From Dyella flagellata (GTDB lineage Bacteria; Pseudomonadota; Gammaproteobacteria; Xanthomonadales; Rhodanobacteraceae), in assembly GCF_030160275.1 (NCBI RefSeq), contig NZ_BSOA01000013.1, positions 62,001 to 126,000 of the forward strand: a stretch of DNA of 64,000 nucleotides, given 5' to 3'. This document shows positions 17,712 to 26,179 of this stretch, one piece after another. The translations under genes were made by a program, and so were the position numbers. Below the pieces are notes generated by a model. It saw only the letters and a program-made list of their open reading frames with translations. It searched no databases and was not told the origin of the DNA. How positions within the stretch are numbered: position 1 is the stretch's first letter; each line of letters opens with the position of its first letter.

Positions 17712-18472
17712 ACGGGGGCCGGGGCACGGAAGCACGGCGCCGGGTGGCGATCGTTACCGGCGGATCCCGCGGCATTGGCGCGGCAATCTGCAAAAAGCTG
17801 GCGGCCAACGGCCTTTCGGTACATCTTGTCTATAAGAACGCCGACGGACCGGCGGAACAGGTAGCTGCCGATATCACGCATGCCGGAGGCGAGGTAATCG
17901 TACACAAGGCGGATGTCTCGCTTGAGGGGGAAGTCAAGTCCCTCATCGGCAAGGTTCTCAAGAGCGGGGATACGATCGACGTGCTGGTGAACAACGCGGC
18001 CATCATCGACGATCGACTGTTGGCCATGACCAGCCTCGAGCGATGGGAAAACGTTATTCGTGTCAATTTGACCGGCCCATTCCTGATGTGCAGGGCCGTA
18101 CTTCCGTCCATGCTCGAACAGAGTTGGGGACGCATCATCAATCTTTCCTCCAATTCCGTGCGCATTCCAGGGGCGGGGCAGTCGGCGTACGCAGCGTCAA
18201 AGGGTGGCGTCGAGGCACTCACACGTGCGCTGGCGATGGAAGTAGGCCGCAAAGGCATCCGCGTAAATACGGTGGCTCCCGGCCGAGTGAAGACCGACAT
18301 GACCGAGAACGTCGCCAACCAGCTGGGAGGTGATTCGGGCCCACGTTGGGGAGTTCCGGAAGATCTGTCGGGAATCGTCGCCTTCCTCGCTAGTGATGAA
18401 GCCGATTATATCCAGGGACAAACGATTACCGTCGACGGCGGCCGGTTGGTTATGCGTAGCGCCAAGGGCTAA
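17708..18472 (+). CDS. 3-oxoacyl-ACP reductase (ketoreductase, FabG-like SDR)
   Basis: A 254-residue short-chain dehydrogenase with all classical features: cofactor loop TGGSRGIG, NNAA, the catalytic Ser in INLSSNS, the YAASK pair, and PGRVKTDM after the active site. It should use NADPH to reduce the beta-keto group on the ACP-bound chain to beta-hydroxy. It directly follows the ACP gene with an ATGA overlap. It is the only SDR of the three in the cluster with the intact Tyr-Lys pair, so it is the best candidate for the pathway ketoreductase. Confidence 0.93.
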   Translation: MNGGRGTEARRRVAIVTGGSRGIGAAICKKLAANGLSVHLVYKNADGPAEQVAADITHAGGEVIVHKADVSLEGEVKSLIGKVLKSGDTIDVLVNNAAIIDDRLLAMTSLERWENVIRVNLTGPFLMCRAVLPSMLEQSWGRIINLSSNSVRIPGAGQSAYAASKGGVEALTRALAMEVGRKGIRVNTVAPGRVKTDMTENVANQLGGDSGPRWGVPEDLSGIVAFLASDEADYIQGQTITVDGGRLVMRSAKG

Positions 18473-18528
18473 ACCGCCTGCAACGGGCAATGTGCCGATT
18501 TAAAACTTAATCAGATCGAGGCTTTCCA

Positions 18529-18975
18529 ATGCGTGGAGCAATGAAGTATTGGGAGGATTTGAAGTCAATCCCAATACACCGATACGGACCATTGACTTTT
18601 AGCTCGGAACTTTTGGACCAACTACTGGACATGATGGGTGAAAAGCATCCCATTCATGCTAGTGACGGTTTTGCGCAATCGAACGCCAGGCGCAAGCGTA
18701 TCGTGCCGGGCGGCTTCATTCATTCGATTACTTCGGGATGGATCGTGCAACACGGCTCGCCGGTTGCCATCCTTGGCTTGCGATCGATGAATTGGAGTTT
18801 CGTAAACCCGCTTTACCCCGATGTTCCGTTCTTTTTCACCACCGAAACGGTGGGTTCGGAAGAGATCGACGAGCACCGGGGTATTGTCAATACGGTGCGC
18901 CGCGTTTTCGATGAAAGCGACAATACCTATGCCATTGGTCGGATGAATGTAGTAATGAAACGCCGCCCAAAGTGA
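18529..18975 (+). CDS. Hotdog-fold (MaoC-like) 3-hydroxyacyl-ACP dehydratase
   Basis: A 148-residue hotdog protein. HPIHASDGFAQ resembles the MaoC hydratase motif (Asp/His catalytic region), followed by VPGGFIHSITSGW, which fits the long buried helix. A single hotdog of this size usually dimerises. Following the ketoreductase gene, it is placed to remove water from the 3-hydroxyacyl-ACP and leave an enoyl chain. Other hotdog functions, such as acyl-ACP thioesterase, cannot be excluded. The start may be the second ATG at 18541. Confidence 0.8.
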   Translation: MRGAMKYWEDLKSIPIHRYGPLTFSSELLDQLLDMMGEKHPIHASDGFAQSNARRKRIVPGGFIHSITSGWIVQHGSPVAILGLRSMNWSFVNPLYPDVPFFFTTETVGSEEIDEHRGIVNTVRRVFDESDNTYAIGRMNVVMKRRPK

Positions 18976-19079
18976 TGATTGGTGTCGCTGAGCGTCCCGG
19001 TTCCAGTTAACAACTGACCGCGACCGGCCCGCTCCAAGCTTTCATTTTTTCCAACTCAAACGTATTCGAGGTAGTGGAT

Positions 19080-19922
19080 ATGAGCTTAGAAGGACAGCCG
19101 CTGAAGGGCAAAGTCGCATTGGTTACGGGTGGCGCCAGGGGCATCGGAGGAGGTATCACGCGCAAGCTCGCCGCATGGGGATGCAAGCTGCATATCACCT
19201 ATATCGATCGTCCTGCCGCTGCCAAGAAAATGGCGGCCGAAATCGAAGCCGAGGGCGGGAGCTGCACCATCCACAGGATGGACTCCGCCTCGCCGGAAGA
19301 TATAAAGGCGGTCATTGACAGCATCGCTAAAATCGACGGCGACCTGAACATCCTTGTGCACAACGCCGCTGCCACCAAGTTCACCCTGCTTAAGGATGCC
19401 TCGCTCAGCGACTGGCAGTTTGTACAAGACACCAATTCGCGCTCTACGTTGTTGCTCGCGCAATATGCGCTGCCGCTGATGAAGAATCGGCCCGGCGCCC
19501 GCTTCCTCACCATCACCAATTCCAACACCCAGCGCATCCTGAAAAGAGCAGGCCTGTTTGCCGCGGCAAAGGCGGGCCTTGAGACATTGACGATCTACCT
19601 TGCCTACGAACTTGCCGCGTACGGCATCGTGGTCAATTGCATTAGGCCCGGCCTGGTGCAGACCGGCGTGTTCAATGTGCGCCCTGATTTTGAAGGCGGC
19701 GTTACGCACGAACTGGCCGTCTCGCCATGGGGCAACGATCGCATGACCACCTCGGAGGATTCCGGTGACGTCGTGGCGATGATGTGCCTGGACGAGGCCG
19801 CATGGATCGCAGGCCAGACCATTACCGTCGACGGCGGCTTCAAGTGGTGGGGCCATTTGCGTGTACGCCAAAAGCCGCGTGGCCAGCGTGACCAAAACGA
19901 AGCCGAAGAAGCCTCGGCCTGA
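19080..19922 (+). CDS. SDR-family protein lacking the catalytic tyrosine (copy 1)
   Basis: A 280-residue short-chain dehydrogenase with an intact cofactor loop (TGGARGIGGG), HNAAA and the Ser region ITNSN, but where YxxxK is expected it reads FAAAK (Phe160, Lys164). No Tyr sits at the alternative -7 position used by FabI/FabL-type enoyl reductases. The region after the active site (YLAYELAAYGIVVN, RPGLVQTG) resembles FabL-like enoyl reductases. The ATG at 19080 has GAGGTAG upstream. It is a close paralogue of the next gene. It could be an altered-mechanism reductase, an enoyl-binding partner or a non-catalytic subunit. Confidence 0.88.
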   Translation: MSLEGQPLKGKVALVTGGARGIGGGITRKLAAWGCKLHITYIDRPAAAKKMAAEIEAEGGSCTIHRMDSASPEDIKAVIDSIAKIDGDLNILVHNAAATKFTLLKDASLSDWQFVQDTNSRSTLLLAQYALPLMKNRPGARFLTITNSNTQRILKRAGLFAAAKAGLETLTIYLAYELAAYGIVVNCIRPGLVQTGVFNVRPDFEGGVTHELAVSPWGNDRMTTSEDSGDVVAMMCLDEAAWIAGQTITVDGGFKWWGHLRVRQKPRGQRDQNEAEEASA

Positions 19923-19944
19923 CGTTGACGACAGGGTGTAAGCG

Positions 19945-20748
19945 ATGGGTATCTCAAGTCAGCCATTGAAGGGCCGCGTAGCCCTTGTAACAGGGGGCAG
20001 CAGGGGAATAGGCGCGGGCATTACCCGCAAGCTTGCCTCCTGGGGCTGCAAGGTCTGCGTCAATTACGTGGACAGGCATGGTCCGGCAAAAAAGCTCGCC
20101 AAGGAATTGAACGCGCAGGGCGGCGAAATCAGTCTGCACTGCGCGGACATAGCCATCCCCGGCGAGATCGAACGCTTGATGAGCGAGATTGGCGCGCTGC
20201 ATGGCCAGTTGAACATCCTGGTGCACAATGCTGCCGCCAACCAGTTTTCGCGCTTGGAAGACAGCTCGCTGGGCCAGTGGGAGTTCACGCAGGACACCAA
20301 CGCTCGCTCGACCTGGCTACTGGCCAAGCATGCCCTGCCATGGATGGAGCACCGCGAAGGCGCTCGCTACATCACTATCACCAATTCGACACCGCACCGC
20401 ATTATCCAGAGCGCGGGCGTGTTTGCCGCGGCTAAATCGAGTCTTGAAGTGCTGACGTCATATCTTGCGTACGAATACGCTCCGTATGGCATCGTGGTCA
20501 ATTGTCTGCGTCCCGGGCTGGTGAGGACCGGCGTTTTCAGCGTACGGCCGGATTTTGAGTTTGCGGTGGAGCACGAATACGCCATCTCGCCGTGGGGAAA
20601 CAATCGCATGACTACGGTCGAAGATTGCGGGGATGCGGTGGCCATGTTGTGCCTGGATGAGGCCAAATGGATCGCAGGCCAGCTGATCACCCTGGATGGC
20701 GGTTATCGCCATTGGTGCAATCTGAGGGAACCTGAGTCGGTCGAGTAG
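19945..20748 (+). CDS. SDR-family protein lacking the catalytic tyrosine (copy 2)
   Basis: This 267-residue protein is a paralogue of the preceding gene product; the two agree in most motifs (TGGSRGIGAG, HNAAANQF, ITNST, GIVVNCLRPGL, SPWGNNRMTT, LDGGY). It has the same FAAAK in place of YxxxK, at Phe160 and Lys164. The shared substitution means the change predates the duplication or was selected in both, so it is not a sequencing error. The pair may form a heterodimer. Role in the cluster is unassigned: double-bond reduction, isomerisation or binding of the polyene intermediate are options. Confidence 0.88.
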   Translation: MGISSQPLKGRVALVTGGSRGIGAGITRKLASWGCKVCVNYVDRHGPAKKLAKELNAQGGEISLHCADIAIPGEIERLMSEIGALHGQLNILVHNAAANQFSRLEDSSLGQWEFTQDTNARSTWLLAKHALPWMEHREGARYITITNSTPHRIIQSAGVFAAAKSSLEVLTSYLAYEYAPYGIVVNCLRPGLVRTGVFSVRPDFEFAVEHEYAISPWGNNRMTTVEDCGDAVAMLCLDEAKWIAGQLITLDGGYRHWCNLREPESVE

Positions 20749-20803
20749 GTGTTGCAACGGATCTCTTTTACGAATGCGCTGCATGAACCAGGAGGATGGA
20801 AAA

Positions 20804-22048
20804 TTGGACAAGGTAGCGATTACGGGCATAGGAATGATCTCCTCTGCGGGAATCGGGACGGAGCCGGTTTTGGGCGCCATGACGTCGGGTACTCATTTTT
20901 TCAATCGCCAGGCGGAAAAGAAGCGCTCGCTGCATCCAAAGTTTCCCTGGCCGGAAGCAAGCCTGGAACAGCCCGATGTACCGTGGCCTGCAGGCGCGGC
21001 CTGGGCCGACATCAAGAAATACGCAAACCAGGCCGCCCACCAGGCTGTTGCGGTATCGCGCATGGCGATGGAAGTCAGCGGCGCGGCAGCCAGCGATCAG
21101 GCGGCATTGCGATGCGGTGCAGTCGTTGCATCCGGCAGCCGCACGGACGAGCTCAGCCCGCTGATAGGCAAGCTGGGCGCAATGGCACAGACCGACCCAA
21201 GGCCACTGGCCAAGCTGCTATACGACGAAGTTCCCGACTACTCCTACTTGCGTGGCATTCCGTGCCAGAGCGGCCAGTTCATCTGCTTGGCCGCGGGGTT
21301 CCTGGGCTCGAACGTGGCCGTCTATGGTGAAGCCGGCGCATCCGGACTGGGTTCGCTTGCCTTCGCTTTGCGCCTGGTCCAAAGCGGAGAGCTGGATCGC
21401 GTGATAGTGACCGCAGTGGGCATTCCTCTTCCTCCCCCGATGCTCGTGGCTTTCGATCGTCACGACCCGCTGGGGCTGGAAGCACGCCCGGGGCGCGGGC
21501 CGTTCGATGTCAATCGCGGGGGCACTCTGCTCGGTCATGCCGCCGTTGCGGTCGTCATTGAAAGAGATGACATTGCGAAGGAACGTGGCGCACCTCGCCT
21601 GGCCAACCTGCTGGCCTGCGAAGCGGTCAATGCGACGGGACGCAATATCGCCCTGGACATGGCGACACGCATGGTACTCGAACAGTCTGCGCGCCAACCC
21701 GACTTCTGGTGGGCGCATGGCGCCGGCTCCATCGCCATGGACTTGACTGAATGTGAGGCCGTTCATCCGTTGGTCAAGGCGCCTGCCACGTCCAGCAAGG
21801 GCACGATCGGCAACACCTTCGAATCGGCGGGACTGGTCGATCTGGCGCTCGCCGTGGAAGCCCTGAAAAGCAAACAGGTACCACCGATTGGCCTGCTGGA
21901 AACCCCAGACCCTGCGCTGGGCGACGTCGACTTCGTCATGAAGAAAGCGCGCCAGCTTCGCGCAACATCCAATGCAGCCCTGATTACAGCCTTGGATCCG
22001 CGCGTCGCCTCGGCGGGTGCGGCAATCATCGCGGATATAGGTGAATGA
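20804..22048 (+). CDS. Ketosynthase-like chain-length factor (KS-beta)
   Basis: A thiolase-fold ketosynthase relative of 414 residues. The active-site Cys position is Gly (EAGASG in place of TACSSG) and the second active-site His is Asn (KGTIGNTF in place of KSxxGH), while the first His remains (WAHGAGS). This pattern fits a KS-beta/chain-length factor that pairs with the active ketosynthase encoded next to it. A TTG at 20804 has AGGAGG upstream at a good distance and is the likely start; an ATG at 20774 would place that AGGAGG inside the gene. The partner's ATG follows after one nucleotide. Confidence 0.85.
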   Translation: MDKVAITGIGMISSAGIGTEPVLGAMTSGTHFFNRQAEKKRSLHPKFPWPEASLEQPDVPWPAGAAWADIKKYANQAAHQAVAVSRMAMEVSGAAASDQAALRCGAVVASGSRTDELSPLIGKLGAMAQTDPRPLAKLLYDEVPDYSYLRGIPCQSGQFICLAAGFLGSNVAVYGEAGASGLGSLAFALRLVQSGELDRVIVTAVGIPLPPPMLVAFDRHDPLGLEARPGRGPFDVNRGGTLLGHAAVAVVIERDDIAKERGAPRLANLLACEAVNATGRNIALDMATRMVLEQSARQPDFWWAHGAGSIAMDLTECEAVHPLVKAPATSSKGTIGNTFESAGLVDLALAVEALKSKQVPPIGLLETPDPALGDVDFVMKKARQLRATSNAALITALDPRVASAGAAIIADIGE

Positions 22049-22049
22049 C

Positions 22050-23348
22050 ATGAAAAAGAAGATCGTCATTTCCGGCATGGGCGTAGTCACCCCTATCGGC
22101 GATTCCGTTGAGTCGTTCTGGACGTCCAATCTTCAAGGGATATCGGGATTGCGCCTGGAGGATCGGATGGACCTGTCGGCCCTGCCCTGCGGCTGGGTCT
22201 CCGCGACGGTTCCGGAGGAAACCAAGAAGGTCATCAAAGCCCGCTGGGGCGACTCCAACCAGGCATGGGGCGACATCCTCATGCACACCGCCGTGTCGCA
22301 GGCATTGGACGACGCCCAATTCAAGGGTGGCCTCAAACGACCGGCCGGCTTGATGTGGGCACGCGTGTGGCCAGGCCCTAGCGGCTCTTTTCCGCAAGAC
22401 TATGTCGACTTCATGAAGAGCGCGGGAGAGCGCTACCTGACCGCCGGCAACGAACCCGGCGATGTAGTGGCATATTTGCGCGAGAAGCAGGAAGAGGAGC
22501 GTCTGGAGGCCAGCGATCTGTCTGCCTTCCCCACGGAGTTGTCGGCCAAGCTCGGTGTACCGCTTGTAGCTTCGCGCCTTGACGCGACCTGCTCAGGCGG
22601 CTTGCGCTGCCTGATCGAAGCCTCGCGCCTGCTGCAGATGGGCAAGGCCGACTTTGTCGTGGTCGCCGCAGTCGTCTCGCGCAGTAACCACTACACACTC
22701 TCGCAGTATGCCCAGTTGATGGCGCTTTCGCGCTGGCGTGGGCCGGCCGCGCAAGCGTCCATGCCTTTTGACAAGCGACGCACGGGCATGGTCATCAACG
22801 AATCGGCAGGAGCGCTGATTCTCGAAACGGAAGAACATGCGCGCGCGCGCGGCGTGAAGCAGCACTATGCGGAGCTCGGCGGCTGGGGACTCGCGATCGA
22901 CACGGTGCACCTGACTGCGCCGCGCGTGGACATGGTCGAGCGCGTGATGAGAACGGCACTTGAACAATCCGGTTTGGCTCCAAACCAGATCGACACAGTG
23001 AATGCACACGGCACGTCGACGCGGCTCAACGACGTAACCGAAGCCAAGGCGCTGCATCGCGTATTTGGCGAGCACATGCAGACGGTTGACGTCTGCGCCG
23101 TCAAGTCGCTGACCGGGCACGGTTCCGCCGCTTCCGGCATCCTGGAAACGGTGATTGCCTCACTATCATTGTGCCGCGGGATTATTCCACCCGTCACGAC
23201 ATGCACGGAACCTGACCCCGAGTGCAATGTCAGGACATCTCTTACGCCCATTCACCGACCGGTCGCGAATGTCCTCAAAAACTCTTTCGGTTTTGGCGGG
23301 CAATATGCGTCCATCGTATTCCGGCGTCCAGAGAGCGCACGACCCTAG
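22050..23348 (+). CDS. Beta-ketoacyl-ACP synthase (KS-alpha)
   Basis: A 432-residue ketosynthase with a complete catalytic set: Cys181 in LDATCSGGL, His in NAHGTSTRLND, and the second His in KSLTGHGSAASG, ending with the usual NSFGFGGQ. The ATG at 22050 has AGGTGA just upstream, and a GTG at 22041 overlaps the previous gene. With the KS-beta protein it should form the heterodimer that extends the chain on the discrete ACP. This KS/CLF plus KR and DH arrangement is that of highly reducing type II PKSs, which make polyenes (aryl polyenes, ishigamide). Confidence 0.92.
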   Translation: MKKKIVISGMGVVTPIGDSVESFWTSNLQGISGLRLEDRMDLSALPCGWVSATVPEETKKVIKARWGDSNQAWGDILMHTAVSQALDDAQFKGGLKRPAGLMWARVWPGPSGSFPQDYVDFMKSAGERYLTAGNEPGDVVAYLREKQEEERLEASDLSAFPTELSAKLGVPLVASRLDATCSGGLRCLIEASRLLQMGKADFVVVAAVVSRSNHYTLSQYAQLMALSRWRGPAAQASMPFDKRRTGMVINESAGALILETEEHARARGVKQHYAELGGWGLAIDTVHLTAPRVDMVERVMRTALEQSGLAPNQIDTVNAHGTSTRLNDVTEAKALHRVFGEHMQTVDVCAVKSLTGHGSAASGILETVIASLSLCRGIIPPVTTCTEPDPECNVRTSLTPIHRPVANVLKNSFGFGGQYASIVFRRPESARP

Positions 23349-23359
23349 GATTGCATCCG

Positions 23360-25258
23360 ATGAACCAAGCACGCGCGGCAACCGAGCAGGAAACCAAGTC
23401 GCTCTTCACCTTGGCCAGATCCAGCCTGCCCCTGGTATGGGAATTGGTTCGTCCGCGCCGCTATCGTCTGCTGCTGGGCCTGGCCATGCTGCTGGTCAGT
23501 CGCGCCGCCGGCCTGGTCATACCCTATGCGCCAAAGCTGGTGATTGATACCGTCATCGGCGAGCATCAGTACTATCTGCTGCGTCCGCTATTTGCGGTGC
23601 TGATTGCTGCAGTATTGCTCCAAGGAATGACGAACTACGCGCTCAACCAGCTCCTCTCGATCGAAGGGAGGCGGCTGATTACCGATATGCGCTGCCGGGT
23701 GCAGGCGCACATCAGCAAGCTACCGGTCGCGTTTTTCGACACGACCAAGACCGGCATGCTGGTATCGCGCGTAATGACCGACGTCAACGGCATCCAGAAC
23801 CTGGTGGGACAAGGACTGATCGAATTGCTCGGCGGCCTCATTACCGCCGCTTTCGTACTAATCATTCTGTTCCACATAAGCTTGCCGCTGACACTGATTA
23901 CGCTGGGCTTTTTGGCAGCACTTTGCGGATTCCTCGGCGTATGCTTCAAATTGATCAGACCGCTGTTTCGCGAATCAGGAAGAATCGCGTCGGAGGTAAC
24001 CGGCAGACTGGTTGAGTCGTTCAGCGGAATCCGTCTCGTAAAGGGCTATCGCGCCGAGACGCGCGAACAGAGGGTATTCGCCGCGGGAGCCAACCGACTG
24101 CAGGAAAACGCCATCAAGACGGTGACGCTCGGATCGGTCATGGGAACGGTCGCCATCATGGACGTGCGTTTCATGAGCGCCGTCGTCCTTTGCGTAGGCG
24201 CGCAGCAGGCCATTGCTCATCACATCACGGCAGGCAGCCTGTTCAGCTATCTGATGTACCTGGCCATCGTAGTGGCACCCATCACGCAGATGGCAAGTTT
24301 CGGCACGCAATTGGCCGAAGCGTTGGCGGGCCTCGATCGCACCCGCGAGATTCTTTCCGTGCAGCCGGAAGACCAGGCCCCCGAGCGGACCGCAAGCATG
24401 GCGTCGGTGCAAGGGCATATCCAATTCAGAGACGTCACATTCGAATACGAGCAGGACAAGCCCGTTCTGCATGGCGTAACGTTCGAAGCAAAGCCAGGCA
24501 CCGTGACGGCGCTGGTAGGGCCTTCAGGATCGGGAAAATCCACCATCACCGCGCTGATCTCGGCGTTCTACAAGCCTTCGCGCGGAAAGGTTCTGGTTGA
24601 CGGCGTCGACCTGGACACTGTCCGCCTCAGCAGCTATCGCCCTTCGCTCGGCATCGTGCCGCAGGAGTCATTCCTGTTTGACGGAACGATTCGGGAAAAT
24701 GTCGCCTTCTCAACCCGCAATCGAAGCGAAGAGGCTTTTTTGCACGCCTGCCACCTGGCCCACGTAGACGAGTTCGCCGACCACCTTGAAAATAAATATG
24801 AAACCACCATTGGCGAGCGAGGCGTGCGGCTGTCGGGTGGCCAGCGGCAACGAATCTCCATTGCACGCGCCATCTTGGCGGCACCCAAGATTCTGATCCT
24901 CGACGAAGCCACGTCCAATCTCGATTCCGAATCGGAAGCGTTCATCCAAGACAGCTTGCGCCACCTGATGAAAGACCGCACGACCTTCGTCATCGCTCAC
25001 CGCCTCTCGACCGCACGCCAGGCTGACCAGATTCTGGTGGTGGAAGCAGGCCGGATTGTCGAACATGGAACGCATGCGTCGTTGTATGCGCAAAAGGGGC
25101 GCTACTTCGATTTGTATTCAAAGCAGCACGACGTAGAAGCCAACACCTTCAAAGGCATCGAGGAAGAGCAGCTGTCAACGAGAGGTCGCAAGCGAGGGCA
25201 GCGCCTGGCCGATCAATCCAACGATGGCGACCTACGCGCGTTGGATGAGTTGCTGTAG
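23360..25258 (+). CDS. ABC exporter, MsbA/LmrA-like half transporter
   Basis: A fused permease-ATPase half transporter of 632 residues. Six membrane segments lie between about residues 30 and 310. The nucleotide-binding domain has Walker A GPSGSGKST, signature LSGGQRQRISIARA, Walker B ILILDEATSNLDS and the H-loop IAHRLST. The C-terminal 45 residues are charged and extend past the usual end. I start it at the ATG at 23360, 12 nt after the KS stop, and not at 23222 inside the KS gene. It is the last gene of the cluster and likely exports the lipidic product as a homodimer. Confidence 0.92.
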   Translation: MNQARAATEQETKSLFTLARSSLPLVWELVRPRRYRLLLGLAMLLVSRAAGLVIPYAPKLVIDTVIGEHQYYLLRPLFAVLIAAVLLQGMTNYALNQLLSIEGRRLITDMRCRVQAHISKLPVAFFDTTKTGMLVSRVMTDVNGIQNLVGQGLIELLGGLITAAFVLIILFHISLPLTLITLGFLAALCGFLGVCFKLIRPLFRESGRIASEVTGRLVESFSGIRLVKGYRAETREQRVFAAGANRLQENAIKTVTLGSVMGTVAIMDVRFMSAVVLCVGAQQAIAHHITAGSLFSYLMYLAIVVAPITQMASFGTQLAEALAGLDRTREILSVQPEDQAPERTASMASVQGHIQFRDVTFEYEQDKPVLHGVTFEAKPGTVTALVGPSGSGKSTITALISAFYKPSRGKVLVDGVDLDTVRLSSYRPSLGIVPQESFLFDGTIRENVAFSTRNRSEEAFLHACHLAHVDEFADHLENKYETTIGERGVRLSGGQRQRISIARAILAAPKILILDEATSNLDSESEAFIQDSLRHLMKDRTTFVIAHRLSTARQADQILVVEAGRIVEHGTHASLYAQKGRYFDLYSKQHDVEANTFKGIEEEQLSTRGRKRGQRLADQSNDGDLRALDELL

Positions 25259-25379
25259 CTGGATACGCCGCTCGAAGCCTATGCTAACCATGCGCATGGC
25301 CTCTGGAAATGAGGGTGGCCTGCCAAAGGCAGGCGGTTACATCAGCGGCAGCGCACAATCACGAATTTCGCGATCACGT

Positions 25380-25655
25380 TGCCATCCGAGCGTACATAAA
25401 GTGCCGGCGCAAACGCGTTGTCCATGGCTGCTTATACCCATGGCGCACACCGATGAAACCATCGGAAGCAGCGGCACAAAACTTGGGCCTGCGTGCCCTT
25501 CGTTGCCAGTCTGCACGATAGCTGATTCAAGGCGGGCAAAACGTTCCGTAAGGAAGAGGCGCCTGCGCCGGATGGGATACTTGCCGGCAATCTTCAAATG
25601 GCGGCGCTAGCGTATCGAGATCGCGAATGCTCGCCTGCCGAACCTGAAAGCGCAT
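25380..25655 (-). pseudogene. Frameshifted GNAT acetyltransferase remnant
   Basis: Minus-strand sequence from the ATG at 25655 encodes MRFQVRQASIRDLDTLAP, a typical GNAT N terminus, and continues as FEDCRQ before losing similarity. In another frame slightly downstream the sequence resumes as RRLFLTERFARLESAI and, further on, LLPMVSSV, matching the second and third elements of the same family. The acetyl-CoA-binding segment (RxxGxG/A) is absent. I read this as a decayed gene with at least one frameshift and a missing 3' half. It lies exactly between the biosynthetic cluster and rlmH, so the cluster's arrival may have broken it. Confidence 0.6.
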
Positions 25656-25701
25656 GACTACTCCCGTGACAATGAAATGACGCAGGCTCGCGCCAGCGCC
25701 T

Positions 25702-26172
25702 TCACGCGCGATGGTACGGGTGCCCGGCCAGCAAGGTGGTCGCGCGGTAAAGCTGCTCCACCAGCACCAGCCGCACCAGCATATGCGGGAGAGTGAGCGG
25801 TCCCAATGACCACTTTTGATTGGCGCGGGCCAACACTTCCGCGGCGTGGCCGTCGGGGCCGCCAATCAGAAAGGCCAGGTCGCGCCCCGCCATGCGCCAA
25901 TTCGCCAGCTGCTCGGCCAGCTCCTCGCTGGACCAGGACTTGCCGCGGCCATCGAGCGCAACCACATGGATGTCGCGCGGCAACGCGGCCAGGATGGCGG
26001 CGCCTTCGTCTTGGATGGCGCGTGCATCGTCGCGGCCTTTGCCGCGTGCGCCAGGCTTCAGCTCGATCAGTTCAAGAGGCAAATCGTGGGACAGCCGTTT
26101 GCGGTATTCGGCAAACCCTTCTGCAACCCATGCGGGCATGCGTTCGCCGATGGCGATCAGGCGGGCGCGCAT
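25702..26172 (-). CDS. rlmH: 23S rRNA (pseudouridine1915-N3)-methyltransferase RlmH
   Basis: A 156-residue SPOUT-class methyltransferase that matches RlmH along its full length: an N-terminal MRARLIAIGERMP, ALDGRGKSWSSEELA, FLIGGPDGH (the knotted SAM site) and the C-terminal RLVLVEQLYRATTLLAGHPYH. It methylates pseudouridine 1915 in helix 69 of 23S rRNA in assembled 70S ribosomes. It normally sits directly behind rsfS, but here a nested inverted repeat of about 290 bp separates them and forms nearly all of the rlmH leader; no strong RBS is visible there. Confidence 0.97.
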   Translation of the reverse strand: MRARLIAIGERMPAWVAEGFAEYRKRLSHDLPLELIELKPGARGKGRDDARAIQDEGAAILAALPRDIHVVALDGRGKSWSSEELAEQLANWRMAGRDLAFLIGGPDGHAAEVLARANQKWSLGPLTLPHMLVRLVLVEQLYRATTLLAGHPYHRA

Positions 26173-26179
26173 GCCGGAT

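Noticed and set aside
20804-22048. Calling the KS-beta protein an active ketosynthase
   Set aside because: Nucleophile position is Gly and the second catalytic His is Asn, so condensation activity by itself is not expected.
25317-25334. GCCTGCC...GGCAGGC stem after the ABC exporter as a terminator
   Set aside because: Perfect 7-bp stem but no T-run on either strand; may be part of the decayed GNAT region.
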